Part shown: positions 1 to 8,840 of the stretch, piece by piece
How the letters are laid out: each line of letters opens with the position of its first letter
Numbering within the stretch: the stretch's first letter is position 1
NCBI GenBank assembly: GCA_947453885.1
Contig: CANGIF010000032.1
Span: 1-36,963 of the forward strand
Length of the DNA: 36,963 bases
Reading direction: 5' to 3'
From: Flavobacteriaceae bacterium
GTDB taxonomy: Bacteria; Bacteroidota; Bacteroidia; Flavobacteriales; Flavobacteriaceae
Translations under genes and position numbers: made by a program
Notes under the pieces: generated by a model
The model's input: the letters and a program-made list of their open reading frames with translations, nothing else
Databases searched by the model: none
What the model was told of the DNA's origin: nothing

Positions 1-70
1 CTTATAACTTCTAAAACTCTAAAATAATTTTTTACTATATTTGTCATAAATGTTGGTTTGTTTTGCGACT

Positions 71-97
71 TCAAGATACTGAATTTCAGTATCTTGA
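71..97. repeat. Perfect inverted repeat, possible terminator
   Basis: Two 13-base arms (TCAAGATACTGAA and its exact complement) are separated by one T. A second, outer pair (AATGTTGGT near 49-57 and its complement near 97-105) extends the symmetry. It lies 28 bases beyond the stop of the leftward gene at 125-400, so it could end that transcript. Neither side has a strong T-run, so a factor-independent terminator is only one reading; a protein-binding site or the boundary of an acquired segment are others. Confidence 0.45.
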
Positions 98-124
98 CCA
101 ACATTTAAGCAATATTTTTTTATT

Positions 125-400
125 TTAAATAATTACACCCAACGGGTTAACAAAATAATAATATGAATCATACACCTCTTTGTTTTTATACATTTGGACA
201 ACTGCCAAACCCAATCGATTCAAGAATTTTAAATTATTTTTCATCAACTCATAATGTGCCTCATTACCTTGCAAAGCGCACAAATCTGCGAACCTATGTT
301 GCAATACATCATTCATGATGATTTTATAAGGCATGCTCAACACATCTTCTATTTCGTAGAGTGGAATTTTAGAATCTAAATTTAAACCGTTAATTTCCAT
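125..400 (-). CDS. Hypothetical protein, 91 aa
   Basis: This is a small soluble protein with no signal peptide or membrane segment. The start is an ATG seven bases after the stop of the 267-residue gene upstream, so the two are probably one transcript. The sequence is rich in Leu, Tyr and Asn, with a central stretch (residues about 45-70) that could form helices and a C-terminal Tyr-rich segment (DSYYYF). I recognise no family. Its position behind an acidic unknown protein and a broken small gene recalls the strings of immunity-type genes left beside polymorphic toxins in Bacteroidota, but nothing in the protein itself proves that. Confidence 0.6.
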   Translation of the reverse strand: MEINGLNLDSKIPLYEIEDVLSMPYKIIMNDVLQHRFADLCALQGNEAHYELMKNNLKFLNRLGLAVVQMYKNKEVYDSYYYFVNPLGVII

Positions 401-407
401 ATTACTA

Positions 408-1211
408 TCATTTTATATCTTCAAAATCATCAAAAAACGCTAAATTTTCACTAATTTTTTTTCTAACTTCCTTTCGATAATTATTATCTAACACCGTTTT
501 TGAAATTGAAACCAATTCAAGTTTTTCTCTTGAATTGAAATAATCTTCTAACTCTTGCCAACTGTAATACATTTCATCGCCTTGACCAACTCCTTTTAAA
601 TGGCTGCATTGGTCATTTACAAAATAGGCTTTGTTTCCACCAAACAATAATGTATCTTTCATTATTTGTTTTCTGAAATTTTGATAATCATCATCGTCAA
701 AATAGTTACGTTCTTGAATTGTTTTACAAAATTCCCACCACTTTGAATAATAATGTAAATCGTTTACTATTATTTCATCATAGATACTCATAAAACCATT
801 TTCTTCCATTTCGGAATGATAATCTAATGTATAGCTTTTTAATTGAATAGCTCTTTTTTCTAATTCGATTTGTTCATTACTTGGCTTATCTTTATTGAAT
901 TGTTTAAAGTCAAACCAATACCAATATTCCATAATTTCAAAAAGAGCATCGCCATGTTTTTCATACAATTGTTTTTGTTGAAAATTTTCGTCTATCAAAA
1001 GAAATCTTTTATTCAATAGTATATCACCTATTGTACCTAATGAAATAAAAGTTTCATCCAAACCATTTTCTAATAGTTTATTATACTCTTCTACAGCATA
1101 GTAACCATATTCAATGGTAAATTCATATTTATTATATATATCAAAAGCTAAACTTTCAATATTAGTAATGTCTAAATTATGTTTACTTAAAATAGAAATA
1201 TTATGACCCAT
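408..1211 (-). CDS. Hypothetical acidic protein, 267 aa
   Basis: This is a cytoplasmic-looking protein with no signal peptide or transmembrane segment. It is rich in Asp, Glu, Tyr and Asn, with acidic clusters such as FDDDDYQNF (about residue 172) and a C-terminal FFDDFEDIK. The opening GHNISIL followed by HNLDITNIESLA gives the impression of a family N-terminus, but I cannot name it. The start is the ATG that gives this opening; a 91-residue gene follows after seven bases on the same strand. High acidity, small size and position downstream of a broken short gene fit an immunity-type protein of a polymorphic toxin system. That is inference from context only; an accessory gene of the neighbouring restriction system is the main alternative. 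Confidence 0.6.
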   Translation of the reverse strand: MGHNISILSKHNLDITNIESLAFDIYNKYEFTIEYGYYAVEEYNKLLENGLDETFISLGTIGDILLNKRFLLIDENFQQKQLYEKHGDALFEIMEYWYWFDFKQFNKDKPSNEQIELEKRAIQLKSYTLDYHSEMEENGFMSIYDEIIVNDLHYYSKWWEFCKTIQERNYFDDDDYQNFRKQIMKDTLLFGGNKAYFVNDQCSHLKGVGQGDEMYYSWQELEDYFNSREKLELVSISKTVLDNNYRKEVRKKISENLAFFDDFEDIK

Positions 1212-1263
1212 ATCTTAACTCCCCTCAAAAACCTTTTTTATTACTCATTTATCTAGTTTCTTT

Positions 1264-1413
1264 CTAACTTCCCTTTTTAGCTTTAAACTTATCATTATTA
1301 GGGTTCAAAGTGTCCGATTTAAGATCATTAGCTTTTTTAAAAGTTATTTAAACTCCTGTTGTATCTTTGTTTTTATTCACAATATAGGCTTCGTGATTTT
1401 TTACTTTTTTCAT
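1264..1413 (-). pseudogene. Broken 49-codon small gene
   Basis: Reading leftward from an ATG at 1413, the frame gives 21 codons beginning MKKVKNHEAYIVN, then one TAA (after TTGV), then 27 more codons in the same frame (ITFKKANDLKSD and onward, ending KAKKGS) and a TAG. Both parts have the Lys/Asn/Asp composition of a real protein, and the frame is shared, so this looks like a small gene or gene fragment with one premature stop. It begins 16 bases past the stop of the restriction enzyme and ends 52 bases before the 267-residue gene. Family unknown. It could also be the tail of a toxin cassette, or chance open frames in AT-rich DNA. Confidence 0.35.
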
Positions 1414-1429
1414 TTTTTTAAATTTTAGG

Positions 1430-4400
1430 TTAACTATTTTCTACTATTTTTACTTCCTCTTCACTCAAACCATACAACTCATAAACCATTATATCTATCT
1501 CACGTTCCAATGCGCTAGTATCTGCCTGTGGATTTTCTTTTTTTAGAGAAAGGATTTGGTCGACTTTATCGATAAACGGTTGTTGGTTTATTGTTTCTAA
1601 ATAGACTAATGGTAAGTTTTTACAGTTTTCAATTAATATTTTTTGAAATAAATCTTTTTCAATATCTAAATACATAAATTTATGATAGAAGTTAACTAAT
1701 TTACTATTCAATAAACATAAAAGATATTTTGTATTAATTCCATTTTTTGTAATGATAGAAAAACCAATTTGAGTAAAATACAAAGGTTTATCAGAATATC
1801 CAGCGAAAATTTTGGGTGGATTACCTGAAACAATCTGTCTAACAATAATTCTAGGTTCTGTAAAGAATCTTTCCTCTCTTGGAGCTCCTAACCAATTTCC
1901 ATACTTAATGAATTCTGATGAAGATTCAGTTACAATGAATGGTACAATATTTTCTCCTTTTATTAGGGGTTTATATTCTTCAGAGATTTTAGTACTACTA
2001 TGAAACTCTTTGTTTTTTATTAATTCTTGAGAATGACCTCTATATTTATCGTAAGGTGTAATTCCTAAAGTAAAGTCTGCATAATCAGATATTTTAAATT
2101 TAGTATTTAATTTGTTTAATATATTAAATGTTTTTTCATTTGCATATACATTAAATTTTAAATCTTCAAATGATTTCCACACTTCTCTATTTGTTTGTTC
2201 TGTCTTGTTTAAATCAATAGAAGATATTTTTTCTTTACTACTATATTTAATTATTTTACAATAATTACTTACATTATCTTTTACAAGTCTAAAAATTATA
2301 GTTTCAACAGTTGCTTCATCAAAGATATTGTCTGGTAATTTTATAATTTCATCAATGTCATTGACTATTAATTTTCTAATCTCTAAATAAGAAGAATTCA
2401 TCAATATTGAATTTGGTATAATAAAAGAGAAATTTGCTTTAGTTTTTAATAACTCATATCCTTTTTCTATAAATATTGAATACAAATTAATTCTATTTGA
2501 ACATGTTGAATAATTTTTAAAAAAATAATTAACATTATCTTGATTCAATTCTTTTATATCAACATAAGGAGGATTACCAATTACCACATCAAATCCCACA
2601 AAATCACCATCATCATTCAACACTTCAGGAAACTCAAAGCGCCATTCAAAAGCGTTTTCATAAATCTTGTTGTTTTTTATCTCTTCTATTTCGGCTTCAA
2701 GGGTTGTAATGTCGGCACCTAAGGTATTCACTTTTTTATTCCACTCCGTTTGTTCTTTCTTGCTGCGTTCAAACAAACCCACTTGTTGGGTGTAGTTAAA
2801 CAATTCGCCTTTCAGCTTTTCAAGTTTCAGCTTTTTAGGGTCGTTTATGGCAATCTCGCTTCTAAAGTTGCCTTTAATATCCGCAATCAAGCGTTCCATT
2901 TCTCGTTTTTGCTCTTTACTCTCGGCATTGCGGTAGGTATCTACGGCTAGTTTGTAGCTTTCAATGTTCCATTTGCTTTGTTTCAACGCCTTTTTCAAAT
3001 CGGCATCCAACCCAAAACGAGAAATTAAAGAATTGCCACATTTAATATTAATGTCAATATTGGGCAACGTTTCCAATTCTCTTGCTTCTTGACTCTTTCC
3101 TCTATTCTCTTTATAGTACGCATTTTTCAACAACTCTATCCACAACCTGAGTCGACAAATTTTTACAGAATTGGGGTTAATGTCCACACCAAACAAACAG
3201 TTTTCGATAATGGTTTGCTTTTCGTGAAACAAAGTTTCTTGAATCCGTTGGCTTTCTTTATTGCTGGGGTTGTATTGAAAAAGTTCGCCCTCTTCATTAG
3301 TCACCACCAGTTCGTCATTTACAATCTCTACATTGGCTTTGAGCAACAATCCTTCTCGGTCGGTCAAGATGCCTAGTTCGTTTTTAATAGCAATTATTTC
3401 ATTTAACGCCGAAACCAAAAAATGTCCAGAACCCACCGCAGGGTCGCAAATCTTTATATCGTTAATCAAAGCATTAAAACGGGCTTTGTCTTCTTTTTTG
3501 TAATGATGAAAACAAAAGGCCTTTAGGTCGTCAAAATCGGTGAACTTTCCTTCTGGGGATAAGGGGCAAAACTTTTCTACCACGGCGCGCCGCAAGGTTT
3601 CCTTACACATGTACATCGTTATAAACCCAGGCGTAAAAAACGAACCGTCTTTATAGCCGTTAATCTTCTCGAAAATCAATCCTAAAACAGAAGCGTTAAT
3701 CAGTGTTTTGTTTTCTTCTTGAATAGCTTCGCTGCCTTCGCTCGCAAAATCGTAAGCATCCAGAAAAGCAAAGAAATAATCGAGGGCGTTTTTAGTGCCG
3801 CTAAGTTTTTTGCCAGTGCCGTCTTTCATTACGGTGTTGGGCAAGACTTTCAAAGGTACATCATCGTCCAATTGTGAAATAGGCAAAGTTTCATGCTCTA
3901 AATCGGTTGGTTCAAAAAGCGAACTATTCAAATAAGGCACTTTGGCAAAAATGGTTTTTACTTGTTCGTTGCGCTCTTCTGGTTTTTTTGCCAAGACTTG
4001 AAAAAACAGCGCATTCAAGTTGTTATAATCGTGCAACAAATTGCTGTTTAAAAACGAGTAGTTTTTGTCGCCTTTATGATAGCTTATCAGTTGGGCTTCG
4101 AGCAATTTGAGAAACAAAATGCGGTTGACCCAAGTAATTGTAAGCTCTAAAGCAACAGAAAAAAGGCGTTCGTTATAGGTTTCGCCATATTGTTTTGGGT
4201 GGGTCAATCGAGAAATTTTATCCAGACTTTCCAATTGCACAATGGCGTTTTCAAGCAACGAACCAGTGTTTCTGCTGCCTTCTTTGTGGCGTTGTATTAG
4301 TTTTTTACCACCGTCTTTTACTTCGGTCAACCCGATAAGGTGCAACAACTCGCTATAAAAATTCTTGTCGAGCGAATTGCTGTCATTTACAAAAGACAAT

Positions 4401-5110
4401 TTCAACAAATGCTCAGGCGACAAGAGTTTAAACAACGCTATTAATTGGCTGTCATCGGCTTTGTCGGCATTGCGGAGCGGTTTGTCGTATTTTCTGATGT
4501 CAAAATGGGCAAACTCTATGGTGTGGCTCAAACCGTCAATAAACGGCTTGGCTATTTCTTTATAAAAATAATCGGTCGTTTTTCCTGAGGCGCGACCTTC
4601 TTCAAAATCGATAAATTGTTTGACAAACTTTTTATCCTCGGCAAAAACTTTATTAAACAATTGCGCATCAAACACAAACCATTCATAGATATTGGAAACA
4701 ACGAGGTGTTTCAATTCGGTGTTTTTGTGTGTAATGCGTTCCCGCATATAATACAAAACCAATTCTTGCAACGCCTTTCCGTTAAGATTGGCGGTTGTAA
4801 TCATTTCGGGTTTATTGGTGGGGCTTTTAACTTCAATAATAACCCCAACGTTGCTTTTGGCATCTTTTCCGTTATGAATCACTAGGTCGTTTCGCCCTTT
4901 GGTATTCACAAAATAGTTAGGGTCATAATAGGTTTTCTTGAGAAAATCAATGACCAAATTCTTGTGAAATTCTTCACTTTCTTTTTCATTACAAGCATCA
5001 AGCACACCAATTAATTGTGATTTAAACAATTCAATATGGGAGCGCACCGGTTTAATCTTTAAAAAAGCTTTGTGCAAAGCTTTGCGAGGGTCAAGTAGCG
5101 TACTATTCAT
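1430..5110 (-). CDS. Type IIG restriction-modification enzyme (Eco57I/TaqI-like), 1226 aa
   Basis: This is a single polypeptide expected to both cut DNA and methylate adenine. Residues 75-95 carry a PD-(D/E)XK-type nuclease core (D75 in NDLVIH, then E93-V-K95 in VIIEVKS). The methyltransferase core follows: SAM-binding motif I DPAVGSGHF (556-564), GVDINPNSV (641-649), CGNSL (691-695) and catalytic NPPY (846-849). Between CGNSL and NPPY is a charged, helical, coiled-coil-like insert (about 700-815). The C-terminal 370 residues correspond to the TaqI-like target-recognition region. I chose the ATG at 5110 (MNSTLLDPRKALHKAF); a longer frame back to 5158 depends on a TTG that overlaps a good promoter. 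No separate methyltransferase or specificity gene is present, as expected for IIG. The C-terminal third is far more AT-rich than the rest, suggesting exchange of the specificity part. Confidence 0.9.
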   Translation of the reverse strand: MNSTLLDPRKALHKAFLKIKPVRSHIELFKSQLIGVLDACNEKESEEFHKNLVIDFLKKTYYDPNYFVNTKGRNDLVIHNGKDAKSNVGVIIEVKSPTNKPEMITTANLNGKALQELVLYYMRERITHKNTELKHLVVSNIYEWFVFDAQLFNKVFAEDKKFVKQFIDFEEGRASGKTTDYFYKEIAKPFIDGLSHTIEFAHFDIRKYDKPLRNADKADDSQLIALFKLLSPEHLLKLSFVNDSNSLDKNFYSELLHLIGLTEVKDGGKKLIQRHKEGSRNTGSLLENAIVQLESLDKISRLTHPKQYGETYNERLFSVALELTITWVNRILFLKLLEAQLISYHKGDKNYSFLNSNLLHDYNNLNALFFQVLAKKPEERNEQVKTIFAKVPYLNSSLFEPTDLEHETLPISQLDDDVPLKVLPNTVMKDGTGKKLSGTKNALDYFFAFLDAYDFASEGSEAIQEENKTLINASVLGLIFEKINGYKDGSFFTPGFITMYMCKETLRRAVVEKFCPLSPEGKFTDFDDLKAFCFHHYKKEDKARFNALINDIKICDPAVGSGHFLVSALNEIIAIKNELGILTDREGLLLKANVEIVNDELVVTNEEGELFQYNPSNKESQRIQETLFHEKQTIIENCLFGVDINPNSVKICRLRLWIELLKNAYYKENRGKSQEARELETLPNIDINIKCGNSLISRFGLDADLKKALKQSKWNIESYKLAVDTYRNAESKEQKREMERLIADIKGNFRSEIAINDPKKLKLEKLKGELFNYTQQVGLFERSKKEQTEWNKKVNTLGADITTLEAEIEEIKNNKIYENAFEWRFEFPEVLNDDGDFVGFDVVIGNPPYVDIKELNQDNVNYFFKNYSTCSNRINLYSIFIEKGYELLKTKANFSFIIPNSILMNSSYLEIRKLIVNDIDEIIKLPDNIFDEATVETIIFRLVKDNVSNYCKIIKYSSKEKISSIDLNKTEQTNREVWKSFEDLKFNVYANEKTFNILNKLNTKFKISDYADFTLGITPYDKYRGHSQELIKNKEFHSSTKISEEYKPLIKGENIVPFIVTESSSEFIKYGNWLGAPREERFFTEPRIIVRQIVSGNPPKIFAGYSDKPLYFTQIGFSIITKNGINTKYLLCLLNSKLVNFYHKFMYLDIEKDLFQKILIENCKNLPLVYLETINQQPFIDKVDQILSLKKENPQADTSALEREIDIMVYELYGLSEEEVKIVENS

Positions 5111-5131
5111 AAAAATAAAACTTGTAGTCTT

Positions 5132-5158
5132 CAAACTTAATAATAAATACCCACACAA
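5132..5158 (-). promoter_or_regulatory. Putative promoter of the type IIG gene
   Basis: On the minus strand the Bacteroidota -7 element TAAGTTTG (5139-5132) matches TAnnTTTG, and a TTG (5158-5156) lies 16 bases upstream, one base short of the usual 17-23 spacing. Transcription would start near 5125 and give a leader of about 15 bases before the ATG at 5110, which supports that start codon. Confidence 0.45.
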
Positions 5159-5220
5159 AAAAATATAATAGTGAGGAAAACTTATCTAAACCCTGGGAGG
5201 TTTGAACTAATGATTCACTA

Positions 5221-5470
5221 ACAGCAGTAACTGAAAAGTTAACTGCAGTGGTGTTTTTACTTACAGCAGTAACTGAAAAGTTAACCGCAGTGGTGTTTTT
5301 ACTTACAGCAGTAACTGAAAAGTTAACCGCAGTGGTGTTTTTACTTACAGCAGTAACTGAAAAGTTAACCGTAGTGGTGTTTTTACTTACAGCAGAAACT
5401 GAAAAGTTAACCGCAGTGGTGTTTTTACTTACAGCAGAAACTGAAAAGTTAACCGCAGTGGTGTTTTTAC
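5221..5470. repeat. Six tandem 42-bp repeats, each two related 21-bp halves
   Basis: Units start at 5221, 5263, 5305, 5347, 5389 and 5431 with only a few base changes; the last lacks its final two bases. Each unit splits into two halves starting ACAGCAGTAAC and ACCGCAGTGGT, 21 bases apart, so a related core recurs every two helical turns. In unit 1 the second core is the perfect palindrome ACTGCAGT. The array lies 60 bases upstream of the restriction gene promoter, in a 537-base gap between that gene and the DUF3575-like gene. The rest of the gap is AT-rich; a small inverted repeat (TGAAAT, 3-base loop, ATTTCA) sits at 5552-5566. Because 42 is a multiple of 3, frames stay open on both strands; I read this as non-coding. 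Confidence 0.9.
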
Positions 5471-5647
5471 AAATAGCTTGGAAGCAGACCACTATTTCTT
5501 CAAAACTTCTCGATACTATTATGATTTAAAAACCAAGGTCTCTTGTAGTAGTGAAATTATATTTCAAAAAAAGGTACTACTAAAAAAAAGTAGCAAACAA
5601 GTTAGTAAATGGTTGTTTTAAAGTAAATTTCAATTGAGGTAACTACA

Positions 5648-6184
5648 TTAAAAAGCATAACCTACAGAAATTCCGTACCTTCCTTTTACACCTTTGCTAT
5701 TTTCATCGTTTAACGTAGGTGTCGATTTGGTGAAATAGTAGGAAAAACCTAAATGGGTGTCAATTAAAATGGCATTGTGTTGTGCAATTGTTATTTTCCA
5801 TTGGTACCCCAAAAGTACCCCCAGTGCAGCAATGTTGGCTTTTTCGTTTGCATAATTCCTATTGCTACTTTTTCTTCTTGCTTCTCCATACGATCCTACG
5901 GGTGCAACATAAAGTCCTTTAAATGTAGAAGGAGTTGCGGCTACATAAAATTTGTAGCGCAACTCCATCATATAAGCATTTAAATTAGAACCACCATCGT
6001 TGCTTTTACTGCTAGCATAAGCAATTAAAAGCTCAGCCGAATGGCTACTGTTGGGTTCGTGACTTTCAAAACTCAATTCAAAACCGTTATTGGCAAATCC
6101 GAGTGGATTGACTTTAAACGCATTGTTTTGCGCCTTTACCGAAAATGAAACAACAAGTAAGAGAGTAAACAGTAACGATTTCAA
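5648..6184 (-). CDS. Outer-membrane beta-barrel protein, DUF3575-like, 178 aa
   Basis: A clear signal peptide (KSLLFTLLLVVSFSVKAQ, cleavage after about residue 19) is followed by alternating aromatic/polar strands typical of a small outer-membrane barrel, and the chain ends in Phe (VGYAF), as barrels do. The pattern of conserved-looking strands (ELRYKFYV, GLYVAPVGSYG, GVLLGYQWKI, DTHLGFSYYF, GRYGISVGYAF) resembles the DUF3575 group of Bacteroidota. The start codon is TTG: the bases read TAG-T-TTG, so the gene begins one base after the gcvT stop. The signal peptide leaves no reasonable alternative start. Translation is therefore probably coupled to gcvT although the functions look unrelated. 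Ligand or role unknown. Confidence 0.75.
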   Translation of the reverse strand: MKSLLFTLLLVVSFSVKAQNNAFKVNPLGFANNGFELSFESHEPNSSHSAELLIAYASSKSNDGGSNLNAYMMELRYKFYVAATPSTFKGLYVAPVGSYGEARRKSSNRNYANEKANIAALGVLLGYQWKITIAQHNAILIDTHLGFSYYFTKSTPTLNDENSKGVKGRYGISVGYAF

Positions 6185-6185
6185 A

Positions 6186-7271
6186 CTATTTTTTATAAAA
6201 CGGTAATTTTACAACTTTAGCTGGCACATCGTTTTTTCTTATACGAATAAAAACAGTACTGTCTATTTTACTGTTGGCAACCGTAACGTACCCCAACCCT
6301 ATTCCAATATTCATTGAAGGCGACATTGTTCCTGATGTTACAACACCAATTATTGAACCGGTTGCATCTACAATTTCATAATCATGTCTTGGTACAGCTC
6401 TTTCTTGCATTTCGAAGGCAATTAATTTTTTACTAACGCCATTTTCTTTTTGAAGTTTTAAATTTTCAGAATTCACAAATTCTTTATTGAATTTGGTAAT
6501 CCAACCCAATCCCGCTTCTAGTGGTGAGGTGGTATCGTTTATGTCGTTTCCATACAAACAAAACCCCATTTCCAAACGCAAAGTATCTCTAGCTGCCAAA
6601 CCAATTGGTTTGATTCCAAATGCTGCACCAGCTTCAAAAACGTTGTTCCAAATTGCTTCTACTTGGTCGTTTTTACAATAAATTTCAAAACCACCTGAAC
6701 CTGTATAACCTGTTGCCGAGATAATTACATCATTAAATCCTGCAAAAGTGCCAATTTCAAAATGATAATAGGCAATTGCGGCTAAATCAATTGTAGTTAA
6801 GGCTTGCATGGCTTCCACTGCTTTAGGTCCTTGAATGGCTAACAAGGAATAGTCATCCGAAAGATTTTTCATGTCAACACCATAGGTATTGAATGAAGAA
6901 ATCCAATTCCAGTCTTTTTCTACATTTGATGCATTTACAACCAATAAATAGTTGTTTTCTTGCAGCATGTAAATAATTAAATCATCTACAATTCCTCCCT
7001 CAAGATTTGGCAAACATGAATATTGTGCTTTTCCAACTGTTAATGTAGCAGCATCGTTTGAAGTTACTTTTTGTAGTAATGCTAAGGCATTTTCTCCTGA
7101 TAACAAAAATTCACCCATGTGTGAAACATCAAAAACACCCACTCCTTTTCGAACGGTTTCGTGTTCAGCGTTTATTCCTTCATAAGTAATTGGCATATTA
7201 AAACCTGCAAAAGGCAGCATTTTTGCTCCTAATTTTTCGTGTATGTGCGATAACGCAGTATTCTTTATCAT
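6186..7271 (-). CDS. gcvT: Aminomethyltransferase, glycine cleavage system T protein
   Basis: GcvT takes the aminomethyl group from the lipoyl arm of H protein, releases ammonia and transfers the methylene to tetrahydrofolate. At 361 residues it is full length for the family. Seen directly: the N-terminal [20 protein letters not shown] opening (here [16 protein letters not shown]), the folate-binding stretch FDVSHMGEF (47-55), D96 in EGGIVDDLI (the family's catalytic aspartate), [14 protein letters not shown], and the C-terminal barrel motif [12 protein letters not shown]. The P and H protein genes are not in this window, as is common where gcv genes are scattered. The gene lies 76 bases after a DUF5723-like gene and one base before a barrel-protein gene on the same strand. 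Confidence 0.95.
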   Translation of the reverse strand: MIKNTALSHIHEKLGAKMLPFAGFNMPITYEGINAEHETVRKGVGVFDVSHMGEFLLSGENALALLQKVTSNDAATLTVGKAQYSCLPNLEGGIVDDLIIYMLQENNYLLVVNASNVEKDWNWISSFNTYGVDMKNLSDDYSLLAIQGPKAVEAMQALTTIDLAAIAYYHFEIGTFAGFNDVIISATGYTGSGGFEIYCKNDQVEAIWNNVFEAGAAFGIKPIGLAARDTLRLEMGFCLYGNDINDTTSPLEAGLGWITKFNKEFVNSENLKLQKENGVSKKLIAFEMQERAVPRHDYEIVDATGSIIGVVTSGTMSPSMNIGIGLGYVTVANSKIDSTVFIRIRKNDVPAKVVKLPFYKK

Positions 7272-7347
7272 ATAGTTTTTTTAAACGGCTAATTTATGTA
7301 TTTTAATTGTATTGTTCCAATTTATTCAATTGCTAGGATTCCATTAT

Positions 7348-8736
7348 TTATAAAAATCCCCATCGGAATCCTAAAAATAAATCGGCTTGCTTGGTATCGT
7401 TAAGAACAGCCGTTACAACGGATCCTGAACCTAAATAAAATCCACCAACACGAATTCCTAAACCTCCTGTAATTCCTGATACTTCTGCACTTGACCATGG
7501 TGAAAAAATTTCAAAATACCCTGAGTTAAATCGAGGTGTTAGTGTCAGTATATTTTGTGAGGTTACTTGATCATTTTCATTGTCTGGATTGACCTTTTTT
7601 TGAGCATAAGCCGACACATATAGTTTTGAAATAATTTTAACATCCGTGTATACTGTAAGCATTGTAGGTAATTTTACTTTAAAATCTTTGTTGGAAACCG
7701 TTTTATGCAAATAGCCTGACTGAATCAATACGTTTTCAACATCTATTAAACTACTTGTATTGTTGAATTGGTTCAAATTCAAACCCGGATTAGCAGGAGT
7801 TGCAGGAGGAATTGTTAAATTATAATCCGTTGATTTATTGTTGGCGTCTTTGAACGTCATACTACCTAAATTACGCAACGAAATTCCTGCATTAAGCTTG
7901 TATTTATTGGTGTATTTACTGTTTTTTGTTGCATGATTCACTTTGTCTTTCCACTGATAATTGCATCCTAAATCTGTTGCAAATCCATTTAGACTGCCGT
8001 ACAATGATTTTGCATAATCACTAAAATTAGAAAAATCATTAGCTAAAGTTCCTGAATAAGCAATGTTGACATGTGCCGAAGTAGTACTCATATAAGTTTG
8101 TCCAGTTGTAGTTGAAGTTATGGTTCCATGAAATTGATCGGCACCTAAATTGGCGTACGAACCTGGAAAAAGCAATTTGAATGTGACTCCGCCACTGAAT
8201 TTGTTATTGTCATTTTCGTATACTTTTCTTGCTATTGTAAAACCCAACTCGCCCCAAGTTGTACCAGAAACTCTTTGATTGTAGTTGTTTGCAATAGTGG
8301 TGGTACTAGTAGTTAGTAAATTAGAAACGGAATTGGTTACGGCTTCTCCAATTTTTGTGTCTATATCCACTATATCCATTTTAGCAACTACTTTTGTAGT
8401 TATTCCAAATGCCCATTTATTCCATTTCATAGCAAATCCAGGACCGTATGTTTCAAAATCAAAACGCATATTAGCGGCGTCTCTACCCGTAAAAACTAAA
8501 TCTTTTAAATTTTGATTGGACATTAAATCGGCAAACCCCACTTTGTTATTGGAAATAGTAAAGCTTGATCCAAAAAAGTTGGTTTCAAAATGATTCGTCA
8601 TGTTGGTTAGTTCAGCGGGATTGAATCCGGCAGTTAGAATTCCTGTTCTACTCGACGTGTTTAAACCCGTAAAATGTTCTTGCGAAAAAACGGAAAGACT
8701 TGCAACGAAAATTAAAGTTAGTAAAAGTTTTTTCAT
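7348..8736 (-). CDS. DUF5723-like outer-membrane protein, 462 aa
   Basis: A signal peptide (MKKLLLTLIFVASLSVFSQ, cleavage near residue 19) precedes a long protein made of beta strands rich in Asn, Thr, Phe and Gly. The opening EHFTGLNTSSRTGILTAGFN and the phrase NPAELTNM resemble the conserved start of the DUF5723 family of Bacteroidota, in which barrel-type secreted proteins describe a 'GFNPA' motif early on. It ends LFLGFRWGFL, a barrel-like C-terminus. FadL/PorV-like outer-membrane proteins share the early NPA motif, so a transport-like fold is possible, but I see no evidence for a substrate. It is read away from the MBOAT gene across a 187-base gap and could share a transcript with gcvT. 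Confidence 0.7.
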   Translation of the reverse strand: MKKLLLTLIFVASLSVFSQEHFTGLNTSSRTGILTAGFNPAELTNMTNHFETNFFGSSFTISNNKVGFADLMSNQNLKDLVFTGRDAANMRFDFETYGPGFAMKWNKWAFGITTKVVAKMDIVDIDTKIGEAVTNSVSNLLTTSTTTIANNYNQRVSGTTWGELGFTIARKVYENDNNKFSGGVTFKLLFPGSYANLGADQFHGTITSTTTGQTYMSTTSAHVNIAYSGTLANDFSNFSDYAKSLYGSLNGFATDLGCNYQWKDKVNHATKNSKYTNKYKLNAGISLRNLGSMTFKDANNKSTDYNLTIPPATPANPGLNLNQFNNTSSLIDVENVLIQSGYLHKTVSNKDFKVKLPTMLTVYTDVKIISKLYVSAYAQKKVNPDNENDQVTSQNILTLTPRFNSGYFEIFSPWSSAEVSGITGGLGIRVGGFYLGSGSVVTAVLNDTKQADLFLGFRWGFL

Positions 8737-8840
8737 GTTGTAAAATTTGTGATTAGTATTACATTAAAAAAATGATGAATTAAATTTAAGAGCTATTAAT
8801 AATTGTAAAATTAGTATTTTTTTAAGATAAAGTAGTACAA

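Noticed and set aside
1430..5110. BREX PglX or a lone methyltransferase
   Set aside because: A nuclease core (D75, E93-x-K95) precedes the methylase and no BREX partner genes are present; type IIG fits better.
5111..5158. N-terminal extension of the type IIG enzyme
   Set aside because: It needs a TTG start that coincides with the TTG of a good promoter, and the added residues are hydrophobic and out of keeping with the family start.
5221..5470. CRISPR array
   Set aside because: Units are directly contiguous, with no unique spacers, and no cas gene is near.
5103..5492. Leftward 129-codon frame over the 42-bp repeats
   Set aside because: The repeat length is a multiple of three, so frames are open on both strands by default. 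The frame starts with GTG, runs into the real R-M start region and overlaps its promoter.
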